DNA of 64,000 nucleotides from Caenorhabditis remanei (lineage: Eukaryota; Nematoda; Chromadorea; Rhabditida; Rhabditidae). Shown piece after piece: positions 25,745-38,600 of the stretch. The stretch lies in contig NC_071333.1 of NCBI RefSeq assembly GCF_010183535.1, positions 18,102,587 through 18,166,586 of the forward strand, read 5' to 3'. Below the pieces are notes generated by a model. It searched no databases, was not told the origin of the DNA, and saw only the letters and a list, made by a program, of their open reading frames with translations. The position numbers were made by a program, and so were the translations under genes. Positions within the stretch are counted from its first letter, which is position 1; every line of letters begins with the position of its first letter.

Positions 25745-27603
25745 TTATTTTTGATAGATGATTCTTCCTCCGTTGAGATAGCAAATTGTGTCGACTTCCT
25801 TGGCAAAAAAGATTCCATTTTTTGGATAAGTCTTGAAGTTTTTCATGAAGTTGTTGTGAACCACAGCGGTAACGGAGACGACGATTGCTTCTTTTTGCAG
25901 CTTCTCGGCCTCCTGAGGTTCTAGATTTTGACGGTGAGTCTCTATGGTCTGAAATTATTGTTTTTGTGATAGATTTTCTGACGGGAACTATAACTAAATA
26001 AATTCAATCAACAGATCTTCATCAAATACGCACTTCGATGATAGTCTCTGAGATTTTTGCAAACACTTCGACCTTTCCCAAATCAGTGTCCCAGAAATGA
26101 GTGTCTGTTCTGAGACTTTCACGTCTAAGGCTCCAATCCTTGATCAGACTGTTTTCTTCCGATTCAAACATTTTTTGGTCGAAGAGGAAGCTTGCTTCGA
26201 TCTGAAAGTACTGTCCGGAGGGTGGTCTCGTTATTTGCTTACCTCAGCTTCTCCACCAACAACACGTGTCACTCTTGGAACATGTGAAACCTCCTTCACA
26301 TTTACAGCCGTTGCTCTGATCAGCGCTGGTTTACTTATTGGACCGCCACTCTTTCTGTATTTGTTTTCTTCACACAAGTTGAAAGAGACCCACTTTCCAG
26401 TCTAAAAGTATTGCATTTTTAGTATTTCATGAAACATTTCTCCATTCAACGAACACGTTTGCCAATTTCGATCATATCACTGTTCACATTATACACAGCT
26501 GGATGCGATGCTGTTGGTTCCGTAGTCTTAAAGTCTTGTATGACCCAACGGACGAGTCCTAATGTAGGAGTGAACAGATAGGAGCACTTAAAATTAACTC
26601 CATCTTTCGGTTTAACTCTTTGTGGAAACGCAGGATTCCAGGCTTCCGCTTTTATGCAGACACCCACGTGGACGTCCTGTGGTTGGATGTTTTTAAACTG
26701 GTTGATACACTAAAATTTCAAGAATTGGCAACTCTCCGAAGAATGCTTCAACTTACGAGGGAATCCAGCTTTGGCACAAGGGCCTCCGGCAATTTTCTTC
26801 CCATTTGTTCAAGGGTCCATGGCTGAAAGTTAAGAAAATTTATGTTTGGAAGGAGATTTTAATGTGTTGATTTCTTACTGGAAGCCGACAGTATGAAGAG
26901 CCTTCGAATGGTGCCTCTTCAATGAGTTCTACGATTTTGAAGTTGCCGTTTTTCCATGGAGCATACTTGACAACAATCTGGAAAATCATTTACTTGAGCC
27001 TATGAGTTGAACTGTTAAATGATGCTAATAACTATTTTTTAATATATTATTTTCTTATTATCTCTTCTTTAAAAAAATTGCGTTTCAGACCCTTTCGCTT
27101 CAACACTGAAAAACCAACCTCAACAACATCATCTCCTCTAATTTTATCTTTGAATAGATTATATCCATCGTCGAGAAATTTCAATAATGGAGACCAGACA
27201 GCATACTTATACTTTTGAGAGATATCCTTATCGAGAAAGAAACTGTTGGGTCCGATTGCCAATACTTGAGCGAATACTTCTCCATTATGCTCCCACACTT
27301 CGCATCTTTTGTTTTCGTACATGGTCCGTGGCTCAAGCTCCTGAAAATGTAAATTTCATCTCTGATTGCTCCAAAGAATGTACGTTCGATTGAACCATAA
27401 CAAAAACTTACGTTTTCCCAAATATCGTACCAGGCGCCGAGCTTTAAATCTCCAGTATTTTTCAATTCGATGATTCCACGCTCAATTGTATAAATCTGGA
27501 AATTATTCACTAATGTTTCAAATTGTATATATTGACAACATGCCTTTACGGTTTCATCATTCAATTCACACAAGAATCCGAAGGTCGAGAGTTCGCTGGT
27601 CAT
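25745..27603 (-). CDS. Unrecognised nematode-type protein, 438 aa (copy B)
   Basis: Second near-complete copy. Exons: 27544-27603, 27412-27495, 27119-27340, 26879-26977, 26757-26822, about 26448-26708, 26243-26401, 26034-26201 and 25745-25948. All frames are open and, apart from exon 7 (13 codons shorter, where copy A has a Lys/Glu-rich stretch) and two codons at the end, lengths match copy A. Residue changes are spread through the protein (for example MTSELSTFGFLCELND at the start). Two splice sites differ: the first donor is GC (AAAG|gcatgt) instead of GT, and the exon-6 donor is gttcgt instead of gttagt. If that second donor fails, translation stops two codons later (VR stop), giving about 265 aa. 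It may be a working paralogue with weak sites, or a young pseudogene. Confidence 0.7.
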
Positions 27604-27964
27604 CGGCTGAAATGAGCATAACTTGGGAAGAGAAAATAGATTTTCAGAAATAGTTTGATACAAAAAACTGTATTGAATACGATTCACGCGGAAAACGGAT
27701 GAGAAGAAAAAAAAGAAAGGTGTTCTTAGTGTGATTCGGTTAGAAACAATTTAGATCGATCGGTTCGAAATATGATAACAATTAATGAAATACGTACAGA
27801 AGAATATCTGATCACCTCTATCTTTCAAAATTTGAATTAGGAAAAAGAAAAAAAAGAGGAAAGGAAATAGTGAGATGCTCACGGTGGGGAGTTCAGACAC
27901 ATCTAGAAAAGATTAATGACCCTTTGACGACAACATACGGAAGGATAGGGAAGGAGAAATAAAT

Positions 27965-28205
27965 AGAAAGGCAAATTCATGTTGGTAACATTTCTCGCAA
28001 TCGGCATGCCGGCACCTGATGAAATTCTCCGAGCCATTCGTCTCTGCTTGGATGGAAATGTCGTGTTCACCTTATTTCAAATCCTCAAGGGATTATATTT
28101 GGCAAGAGTGAGTTTTCTTTCATTCTTGGTTGCATTCATAATTCGGGATTATTAGAAGATGAAAGGCTTCTTTTAGTTTCTCCTGAAATAGATTAGCGAC
28201 GCGGC
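27965..28205 (+). pseudogene. Relic of receptor exon 5 and following intron (unit 3)
   Basis: Matches 19366-19605 across most of exon 5, its donor (caagagtgag) and the start of intron 5 up to tagattagcgacgcg. The open frame reads MLVTFLAIGMPAPDEILRAI, against MLVTFLAIGMSAPDGILRAI in the gene. It has no acceptor and no other receptor exons around it. Confidence 0.8.
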
Positions 28206-28285
28206 TACACTATCTGCAAGTCGGCACTCGACGTCATTCTCCAAGTCATGCGTCTCTACTTGGATGGAAATGTTGTCTTTGTAGA
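28206..28285 (+). pseudogene. Second, shorter relic of receptor exon 5
   Basis: The sequence gtcggcactcgacgtcattctcc...tctctacttggatggaaatg follows directly on the previous relic. It aligns with the same exon region again (19402-19466) with more changes. Two successive duplications or a local slippage could explain it. Confidence 0.65.
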
Positions 28286-28589
28286 CTGAAATGCGTGTCG
28301 ATTTACGGGGGTAAGGTATAAGTTGGTTTTGGGTGAAAATCATCATTTTTTGAGTCGGAAATTTTTTGAGTCGTTTTCCTAGTAAAAAAATTAATTGAGA
28401 GGAATTTCGAAGTTAGGAAATGTTGTGATACGGTGGATCCTGAAGAATCTTTTGGCCAGAGTTTTCAACCCACTAGAAAAATATGATTTCAGGCTCTGCA
28501 ATAAGCATAATTCACACGTTTTATACTTAGCATCCGAGTGGTAATAAGAGCCGAAGAGTGAAAACAAGAGAGGTTTGGAATGTTCGTCA

Positions 28590-29330
28590 ATCCATGCAAG
28601 TTATAGTGCCCGACCGGAGGGTGCTGAAAATTCCTAAGAACAAATCATCAGCAGATAAGGAGGAAAAGTACACCAATCCGTAGTGCTCTATTAACACGAT
28701 CCCAAATGGTAACCAATCGAACTGGTATTCGTGAAGTGCGCTCTCTCGAAGTACATCTTTCTGACACGTTTTCTCATTAGACGGGGAATCGGAGATAAAT
28801 AATATTCATTGGAAGTTGAATTTTCGGGGATTTTGATATTTCCGTCAGACTCAAAAAAAAAACAAAGAACATATTTTCAAAACTGTGACGCTCTCTTTAT
28901 CCACCTGACACAAATAATTCTGTCCTCGGAATTTTCCACTCTTTTGGTTCATGCTCAAATTTTCTGTCTGGCTCTTGACGTCAGAGATTTAATACATGCG
29001 TGATATGATATGTGCGTGATATGTGCATCCGTGTGATGTTGTTTATGGTGAACTTGTGTGACGTTCATCTATTGAATGAATAATTTTAACACAACAATTG
29101 ATATGATTAGAACTTTTCAAAACATCAAAACACAATTGTCATTCATATCTCAAAAATTTATTGCAATTAGACACAAGTTTTTTGTATATGACTCACGGAA
29201 TGTGTTTTTCATGGGGCTTTTCATTTTATCCTACTGGAAACTATTACATTGCAAAATTGCACTGGCTTGTCCTAGTACAGTATTCAAAAGGGGGAAGAAC
29301 TACAAAACAACCAATGTTGGAAAATAAATA
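28590..29330 (+). repeat. Receptor 3' flank, unit 3 of tandem repeat
   Basis: From 28597 it shares gcaagttatagtgcccgacc with 24862 (unit 2). From about 28770 it follows 20118-20690 (unit 1) closely, through cattttatcctactggaaac and aaaactacaaaacaaccaatg-like text. It ends abruptly near 29330, marking the right limit of the duplicated block. Confidence 0.75.
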
Positions 29331-29404
29331 AAGCACAACTCTGGACATAAAAATCTCATAATAAATTCACTTTTTGACACTAACCATTCTTACAGGCATT
29401 TTAC

Positions 29405-29432
29405 TGGGGTTGGGTGGGGTTTTGGCGGGGAT
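29405..29432 (+). other. G-quadruplex-type motif
   Basis: Four G runs of three or four with short loops (gggg tt ggg t gggg ttttggc gggg) lie about 200 bases downstream of the rbc-1 stop codon, on the strand opposite that gene. This fits the G4 consensus. Confidence 0.55.
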
Positions 29433-29621
29433 GTTTATGTGACAATCATTAATTTAATTATATGTGGCACGGTAAGTGAAAACATATTACACATGAAAAT
29501 TGAGTAATGGGGCGGCGATTGGTAAGTAGCTGTAGGGCAGCGGTAGCGCTGCTAAAAAAAACTACTAAATTAGGCGGTAAGTAGTAAGTATACATAAAAA
29601 CATTAAAAATAGAGCAATAAA

Positions 29622-32600
29622 TTATAAAAGGTTTGTCATGTTGAAGATTGAAGGCAATGTTCGGAATTTAAGTGAAGCATCAGCACCGCATGAGAAGAGA
29701 CGCATGTTTTGGTCAATGAATAGTTGTTGGACACCTTGGACAGACGATTGGCCGACTGGAAATTACTTTTTTAAACAGTTTATTCACCACTATCAAATTA
29801 CCTTGTCTGAAGGAGAATCCAGTCTTAGCCGTATGCTCTCCGGGCAAGCTGTACATGAGTTGTGGGTTTGCATCGGCTGACCAGATTTTGATATCACCCT
29901 CGCTAGATCCAGAAACTACCAAATCTTGTGCTGAATCTGTAGCCAGTGTCTTGACAACATGCATTTGGTCAAACGCCTTGATAGTATGTCTCAACTGACG
30001 TTGTCGGATGTCCCACAGGCAGATCTCACCATGTCGACCGCCAGAGAAGATAGTCTGAAAACGTACCAGTTTAAACAAAAAATTGTGTTATTGCAATTTT
30101 ACCTGTTGGTTAGGCACGTACAACGCACAAGTTGCTCCTTCCGGATGTGCAATCCAAGAATGGACTAGAGCTCGGTTGGTTGGGAGAAGTGTATCCCATA
30201 GTCCAAGATTATAGTCGAGTGATGAGGAGCCAGCGGTCAGTAGGACAGATGAAGAGTGACCAAGGAAGCAGACATCGGTTGCAGATTTGTTGTGGCAGCG
30301 CTGGCTCTAAAATTGAATAATATCATGGAAAAGATCCTTTGTTTTAACATTTTTAGTAAGACTCACGAAAAACGGTTTCTTCTGTTCGGTCGCCTGACTG
30401 GCTTGCCAGAGACACAACATTCCGTCTCCGTCGACAGCGGCGAACTTATTCCCGTTACACGAAAACGCGATTTTGGAGACTTTGGCGTGCTGCCCGGCAA
30501 CTCTTGCTGTGTACACCGTATCCTTGGCTCCCCACTTCCAAACTTTGATGGATCCGTCCGATGAGCCGGTAACATAGAATGGTGCATGTGGATGAGAATC
30601 GATGCGACGGACTCCAGGGATGTGGCGTTTGATCATCTGGAAAAAAGTTATATTTGACTGGAGTCTTATTGCAAGCCCATGTCTAATCAAGCATGTCATT
30701 CACAAGCACAGATGAACCAAAAATATATATAACCATACAATCACAACAGTTTTGACTACCATAAAAAAACAAAACCTTTTTTAGTCCCCTACGACTTCGA
30801 TCAATTATCCAAGGTGTAAGCTGAACATAATTATAGAGATTGTGGAAGGTCTCGTGACAGAACAAGGTGAATTTAGTGAGTTTTCTGGTCAGTCAGAATT
30901 ATTAACTTACCACATTGGTGTGTTTGGCGTTATGAGAGTTGGAGTCGGTGAAGATTTGGTAGTCATCATTGTCACGCAGGGCATCTCGCTTGGAATGGAT
31001 GTTTTTCATCTGAAAATTTGAAAATTCAATGTTTCCCTAAAAAACCTTTAGAAATGTTATAACTCACATCCAACTCCGCTCGATTCCACATCCACGACGT
31101 TTGATCATACTGATCCTTGAACACACTCGACATATCCATCTCCTGGAGCTCTCTTCCATTCGAAACCACAATTAATCCCGGACTCTCTTGATTACATCCA
31201 AACGCTACAATCGGCTCACTATCCTTCTGTACAATCTTGAAAGCTTCGGGTAGAATCGGGTTATTATCGATTCCCATAAACATATCCACTGGCTCTGGCG
31301 CATTCTCCATAGTACTCTGCTGTGAGAAGATGTACTTGATGAAAATCTCTTGAAGATGATCCTCTCGAACCAAGAACGACCAGAGACGGCGGATAGTTTG
31401 AATTTTCCGGTCGTCTGATTCAAATGGTGTGTTGTTCTGTTTCACAAGAGCCGCGTACTTCTTCATTGTAGCTGCCAAATGTTGGTCACTGGTGTCAATG
31501 GTCATATCGGGAAGCAAGTCACTTGGAATTCCACCGGGAAAGGTTTTCAGGGTCTGGTGTTGTTGAGCGATCCAGTTACTGAGCTGTTGGAGGACTGCGT
31601 CGATGCGAGGAGCGACTGTTGGGATGTCTGGAAGATTAAAATGAATTTCTGGTAAATGAATTTCCATACTTGCTCGAAACGGACCGACACCAGCCTGGCA
31701 ATGTTATGGGCTGAAAAATATACCAAAACGTAGATCTCGACGAGTTCTATGTCTGTGACCTATTACGGGCCGGACGTCGAATCTTTAATGGACCGCGGGC
31801 CGGGCTAGAATGGCTTTTTTGGTCATTTTCGCGTGTTTGGCACTTTTTTTCCGGCTCGTGGCACATCAAAGATCCGCCATCCGAACTATAGTAGGTCACA
31901 CACCTAGAACTTGCCAAGATCTTTATTTTGATTTATTTTTTAGAGCTTTTTGTGTTTCAAGCGAGCTACGGAGAGGCCCGAGTCGGTCCGTTTCGAGCCG
32001 GTTTGCAAGTATGTGAATTTATTTTAGGTAAATTTAGGCTCACCTCTTGGATCGAATCCAACCAGCACTAAGAACTGCTTGACACGATATAGTTGTTGTT
32101 GAATCAAAGCGAGTCTTAACAACTGCCATGCAAAACTTGCTGGTGCTGCATTCTCACAGCCCAAGTTGTCCTCTTCCTCCTCTTCATCAGAGTAACCGGC
32201 GCCCTTCTCCTCCTCATCAGAGTCATACATCACTTCATCGTCATCTTCAGTACGACTGACATTTGGCTTCTCCGCGAACAGCTGGACAATATTCATTTGT
32301 GGTGGAACCCATTTCGAATATGACTGTTCTGATGGGAGACTCTCTTTGGACGCGGTTGAGAACTTCTCGTTTCCGAGGATTCTCAAATTCAACCGACTGC
32401 GGAGTTGATCTCCATTACTATCACTGGTTACTGATTCTTTTTGCACAACTGGAACAGCGGGTCGTGGCGGCCTTGCAGGTGGATGCGTCGACTTCTTCGT
32501 TTCACCTCCTCCTCCGAAAATCTGACCGAAGCGATGGGGATCAATCTCATGGACACTCAAACGGTACAACCAGCGAGAGTCATATGCGGACAACGCGAAA

Positions 32601-35600
32601 CAGAAGAGAGACATTGAGATGGCAAGGAATGATTCGATGATGAGCAATCTGAGTTGTGGAGCATCATCTTCCTTCTCACGTCCTAGTAGAGCAACGAGTG
32701 CCTCTACACCAGGCCACTTTACTGGAGGCGTCACCACGAAGTTATCGTGTGCTCTTCCAATCGGGGCAGGCCGGGTATCCAAATTTAGCATCGACGAGTA
32801 GATTTGGTCAATGTCAGTTAAGGACAGGTAGATGCAGCAGGAGAAGCCTTGACACAAGTTGTAAAGCATGTAGCACTAAAAAAAAATTATTTGAGTTAAT
32901 TGGTTTATACCTAATTGAATATGATTAGACTAACTTTCTGCAAATCTCCTGCCATATTTGGAACATTGTGAAGTTCACTAATAGCTGCCAACAGATCGTA
33001 TCCTTGGTTCTCGATATAGGCCAATGGCGATGAGACAAACATTTTTGGAGATGAAATGGCTGCATCCAACAATGGGAACGTGCTAACTCCAGTAGCCAGG
33101 AGTTGTTTCGGAAGGATGTCATCTTCAGCGTCACGTTGCACATTGAGCAGCAACAGAAGTAACTCCATGAGAACTGAAGCCAATCGATGGTTATGAGCGG
33201 AATGCAGTGTGCAGAACGAGGTGAACGATCGGAGGAGCTTCTGATTCGCCTTGAGCCAAGTTCTCCGTCTCGGTGTCAGGGATGATGGACTTGCACGAGA
33301 CAATTTTGAGGATTCGGCTGGCTGATCGTAGTTGGGACCTGTCGAGCTCCAGTAGTCAGAGTCGTGGTTCTCGTCGTATGGTTTGCGCTCTACGTTGTAG
33401 TCGCAGTTGATTTGGAGAACTTCCACCTCTCGTTCAAGCCAGTTGAGCAGCTGGAAAAATATATGTGATGTACGTAGGAGGTACTGATTAAAGGAGAATG
33501 AGGGCCAATTCTGATTTGATCATAGAATAATGTATGTATGTCTCTGAGTTCATTTACATATGGAATGGATGATTTATTTCGGTCTAGAAGTTCGACTTCG
33601 GCCGTGTTGGCTTTTTCAAAGGTTATCCCTGTTTTCGATTAATTTTATTGTTTTTTTCCAATGGATTATTTGGAAAACGACCAATACTGATAGAAACACT
33701 ACAAAAATGGTAGAAAAAACCAATATTTTCGAAGTTAAATTTCGAAAACTAATAATCCTTTTGATATGAAAATGAACTCACGGAAAAACGTACATTATAA
33801 TATGAGAAAATCAGAATTTACCTTACTACATTTATTGGTAATTTCAAAGGAATGAGTATTCAAAAGGAAGAGTTATGAAGGAGAAGGGGGATAACGTGTA
33901 TGTATTCAATTCCAATCAAAAGTTTGGCTCACGCCCGAAAAAAACCCCCAATCGTCTTGACATGCCTTTTAAAATTTACCACTAGTCTATCACAAATCTC
34001 GAATGTAGGATGTGTCATCTGAATTCTAATTGTTCACTAATTTTCAAAAATATTCATGGTGTACTTATGTATCACGTGTCCCCCAACTTACTTGATTCCT
34101 CAACTGTCCTCCATCCACATCAAATCCACTAGCTAGCGTCGACAACTCTTCAGTAAGAATTCGAAGCGACGCAACAAACTTCATATGCTGTGCAAAGATA
34201 TCAGTAGATCCGACGAGTTGACTTTGCAAAGCAGTAGAGTTTATCATTCCGTTTACAGTTGGAATGGTTTCTGGCAAAGCGTCCTGCGGTGCTGGTGTTG
34301 GCTTCTCCTCTTCAGTCGCCTCCCCTTCCTCATCACTCCAATCCAACTTCAACTCATCAGGCTCGTCGGAAATGGCAGGTTTACTCCAATCAACTTCTAT
34401 TGGTGGCGGTGGAGGAGGTGCTTGGTCTGCACTGGATCCAAAGATTGCTCTTAATGCTTCATCGTAGTCTTGCACAATACTGATCTGTTTTGGAAGCAAG
34501 GTAAGCACATCGAGGGAAAGCATTGGACATCCACGAGCCATATGTTCAGCTGATGTTCTGAAGAACAGACGACGTTCCGGTGGAGTCAGAATACTTTCCA
34601 GTTGTCTTCCAAGAGCCAGCAATTTTTCGGTGGTGCCGACTTGAGCTCCGATATTGTTGAGTCGTTGTCTGACAACAAGGGGATGCTTGCGAAGGTAGGA
34701 GTAGAAGTTGAAAATGTCAGAGAGACTTGTTAACAGACGATCGGATTGTGCTTCTTGCACAAGTGTATGTGCTGATCTTGTGTAGTCCTTAAGCATCCAG
34801 AATGCCATAGATCTCTCGAATGGTTCCTTGGAAGCATGCACACTAACAGGAGTGTCCTCATCAGTTCTACCACGTTGTTGCTCAAACTCCTCATATGTCA
34901 TTCCTAGAACCTCTCTGCACAGTAGCTCGTTGATCATCGCTTGTTGAGCCTCTGGGTCACTCTCATACATTCTCACAATAACCAATGCTAATTGGATATC
35001 ATTGCATTTTCCACAAAGTGTTTGCACGGCGTCTTTCAGACTTCCACTCAATAAGAAGAATGCAGCAGCATGTTGAAATCGTTGTTTCGACATCAAGACG
35101 AACGCATTTTTAGCAGCGACCTTCTGCCAGTGCTCCTGATTGAAATCATTCATGAAGAAATCAGCCATCGTCTGGTTTCGCACTGTTTTGAAAAGATGGG
35201 TGAGCACATTTTTCTTGCGGAGAGCAAGATAGAACAACGAGGCGTCCATTGGGTCCTGGTTTTGTTGGAATGCGGCTTTGGCGATCTTCTCAATGCAAAT
35301 TCTCAAACTTGCAGTATTCTTCAACCACCATGCCACTCCGAGACCCTTCAATTCATCCCATGTTGGACTGGTTTTGTGCATTCCTGGAAGAGCATTCAAC
35401 AACTCGGTTTCAGTCTCCGAATGTTGCGCCCAGATGATATTGGCTGCTGAGAGACCACTCTTCTTCAACTCCATCCTCTGTTTCATTGGGAGACAAACCA
35501 GCAGGTACTCGTGTTGCTTCATTGCCATCAGATATCTCAACCCACACTCGTCGACTGTCTCAACGCCAGCCGCTGCAGTTGCATAGCCACCAGCGGTGTT

Positions 35601-38600
35601 GTCTCCAAGAACTGATTGAACAACTGGCTTCATTGCTGGAACACACGAATTATTCGGTTTGTTTTATATTATAAGACTGTAATACTCACCTGCATTTGCT
35701 TGTTCCACCTTGTCTTTAGCGTCACTGGCAAAGTGACTCAAAGTGTCCGCAATAGCCAACAAGTGCATCTGATCAACACTGGACAATCCAGGAAGATGGG
35801 TGTGGGTGAGCAATTCGGTGAGCTTCCGATAATCTTTTGCGGTGAACGTAGCAGCTACATGACTATCGTTGTTTCTAGCAGAATCACTACCAACTGATAG
35901 ATGACGGGATCTTCCGCTGTGCACAGAACCGGTATCCTCCAGAATGGCATCAATATCGCCATCCTTGTCATACCCATTGTCGAATAAGTCATCGTACTCA
36001 TCAGTGTTCTTAGCCACCAGATCTTCTTGCTTATCCATAGCAACATTGGTATCCACATCCGCTTCAAACAACGCGTATAGTGGCAGCAGTGGAATATCGT
36101 CGATTTCGTCATAATCCATTGAGTCGTCGTCAATTCTGGCGTCCACCGGCATCGCTTGGACTGAATTTCCACGGTCTACTGTATTCATCCGCTTGATGGA
36201 GGCAGCACGGCTCAACGGGTTATGTGCGGCACCTTTTCTCTGTTTTAGTGATGTTAGCACATGGTTCAGGATAGCCTTGACACGCCGCTTTTTTCCGGCA
36301 TTCAGAAGCACAATGAGTTGCTTTGGATGATATTGTGGAAGAATTGGGGAGCACATTCTAGCTGTTTCGAATACACCTTCACTTTTGAGAATGTCTAATA
36401 CCATTTGACTTTCGTTCTCTTTTGGATGGGCTCTGAAATATTATAATTTGCGAAAAAAAAATATTTAGTAACTTACTTGTGCATTGTGTTCACAAACTCC
36501 AGGAAGACACGACTACGACTTGAGACCAGTGCTTCTTTCTTGCGAGTCAGCTGGTCAAGCATGGAATGAGAGGTTGAGACTGTCAGACTGACAATGTTTG
36601 GGTTAGCAGCTCTGAAAACATAGAAATAGAAAAAATTACTAAAGAAAAAACTTACGGAACAGCCTTCTTCATTTTCTCCTCAGTGTCTTTGAAATTCCAC
36701 TGATTGTACACTCGCATCTCACTTTGCATTCCAACAATCAGAATACCATCTCGTACCCAACTCAGAGCGGTTGGAATTGGTGGGAGACCATCAGCAGTGT
36801 CCAAACTGAGCACACGACAGCAGATCCAACTGGTGAAACGACTATTTGGTTGGATATTAGGAAGGAATGAGGATGCTTTGCGGATTGATGGACGTCGCAT
36901 CGTTGTCTCACTTTCTCTCATCAGAGTCACATTTTGTTGTGCAGGGTCTTGACCGATTTGTGCATAGATGTACACTTTGGTTCCCATTCCAACGGTGAGC
37001 ATGTGTGTTCCATCTTCTGTCGATACCCAATCAAGTCGAACGATGTTCTCCAGTTTCACTGAAGATATGTGGTTATCAGGTACAGCTAATGTAACTACTT
37101 ACTCTGAGCAATGTCGGTAACCAAGGAGGTCGTGGAGTTCTCAATGGCACGGATGAGTTCATAAGATGGTTTTGTGGGCTTCCCAGCATTAATTCCTGAA
37201 AAATTGAAGTTATTTGGGGATCTGTAAAGTGCACAGGAAAGGAAGCTACTACATATAGTTAACATTACTAGACAAGACAAAACACAGAGAAAGCAAGTTC
37301 TAGTCAGCATGAGTGACGCATTTGCGTTATCAGAATTAGAAGTTTGAACATAGATACAATAGGGCGCTGACGAAAAACAAATATATATGATTTTGTTTTG
37401 TTTAGTTATTATGTTAAAACAGAAAATTGCTTCACTCATGTTACGTCGAAACATGTATATCGTTAACAACAGATAGGAGCCGATAGAAGACAGGTCACAA
37501 AACGAACGAGAAAGCACACCACGTCGGAAACTAGACCGCAAAACTTCCGTACGCTGTTGTAGCAGATTCAGATGCTCCTGTTCGCCGGATGACAGCCGCT
37601 TGTTGTGCATATCGTTGTAGTGTCTGAAAATAAGAAATTGTTTGATATGATCTCTAGATGATTACTCACGGCTTGGAAAACTCGTAGAAATGATTCTGTT
37701 GGATACTGAATGAGTCTTCACGGAACCATTCGACACCTCCTGATGATTCACACTCGAAAACTGCAACTTCGATGGAAATATTATTGCTATCAGATGATGC
37801 GATATTCGATTTCTGATATGCACATGCAATTCTTCCACTGTGCGCTGCGTTCACTTTCACAATCGCTCCTTCCATTCCAAGTTCACTCGGATGATTCTCG
37901 CTAATCATATTCCATTCTCGCCATTCAAACTTGTTGGGACTGACTGGATCGTCCACCTTGATACATCTCCAGAATCGAACCGAGTCATCGTTATCAGAAG
38001 ACACAAGAACGTATGGCGTTTCACAGGCTGGGTAGATGGACGAAGATGATAGGTGACCTGCGGCAGGTACCACGTTGGTGATTCGAGTGCCTTCTGGGAG
38101 GGGCATGACTTGTCGGCAGACAAGTTCTGCTTCGAAGTTCAACTTGGCCATTGACGGGGCTAGCGGGCTAGATGGTCTCAAGAATCCTTTCTCTCCGGGT
38201 AATGCTTCAGTGTCGAAAGTTGGAATGGATTGTGGTGGTTGGGAAGAGATAGTGAGCGAGAACATCATGATGCTGAAAGAATGAAATTGTATGTTAGATG
38301 TCTTACTAGAAAAGGTGATGGAGTCAGTTTGAAGTTATGGGACGTAACCTATATTATTGGAAAGTTGAAAAAACGCTGATTTTAATATATGTTCAGTTTT
38401 TGCCCTCGAGGTCTGATATTTGAGAAAAAGATCGAAGTTTGGAAAATAAAGAATTATAACCTTTTCAACACGCATAAATTGCCAAAAAAATCCCCGAAAG
38501 GTAATAATTCGTCATTTTTCCAAACTTTCACCTTGTTTTTTTCGAGTAACAGGCGTCGAGGGAATAAAATGATCAGACTTTCGGAATCAGCAAGTTCTCA

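Noticed and set aside
32263..32928. Plus-strand frames of 60-125 codons
   Set aside because: Antisense of rbc-1 coding exon 32043-32877.
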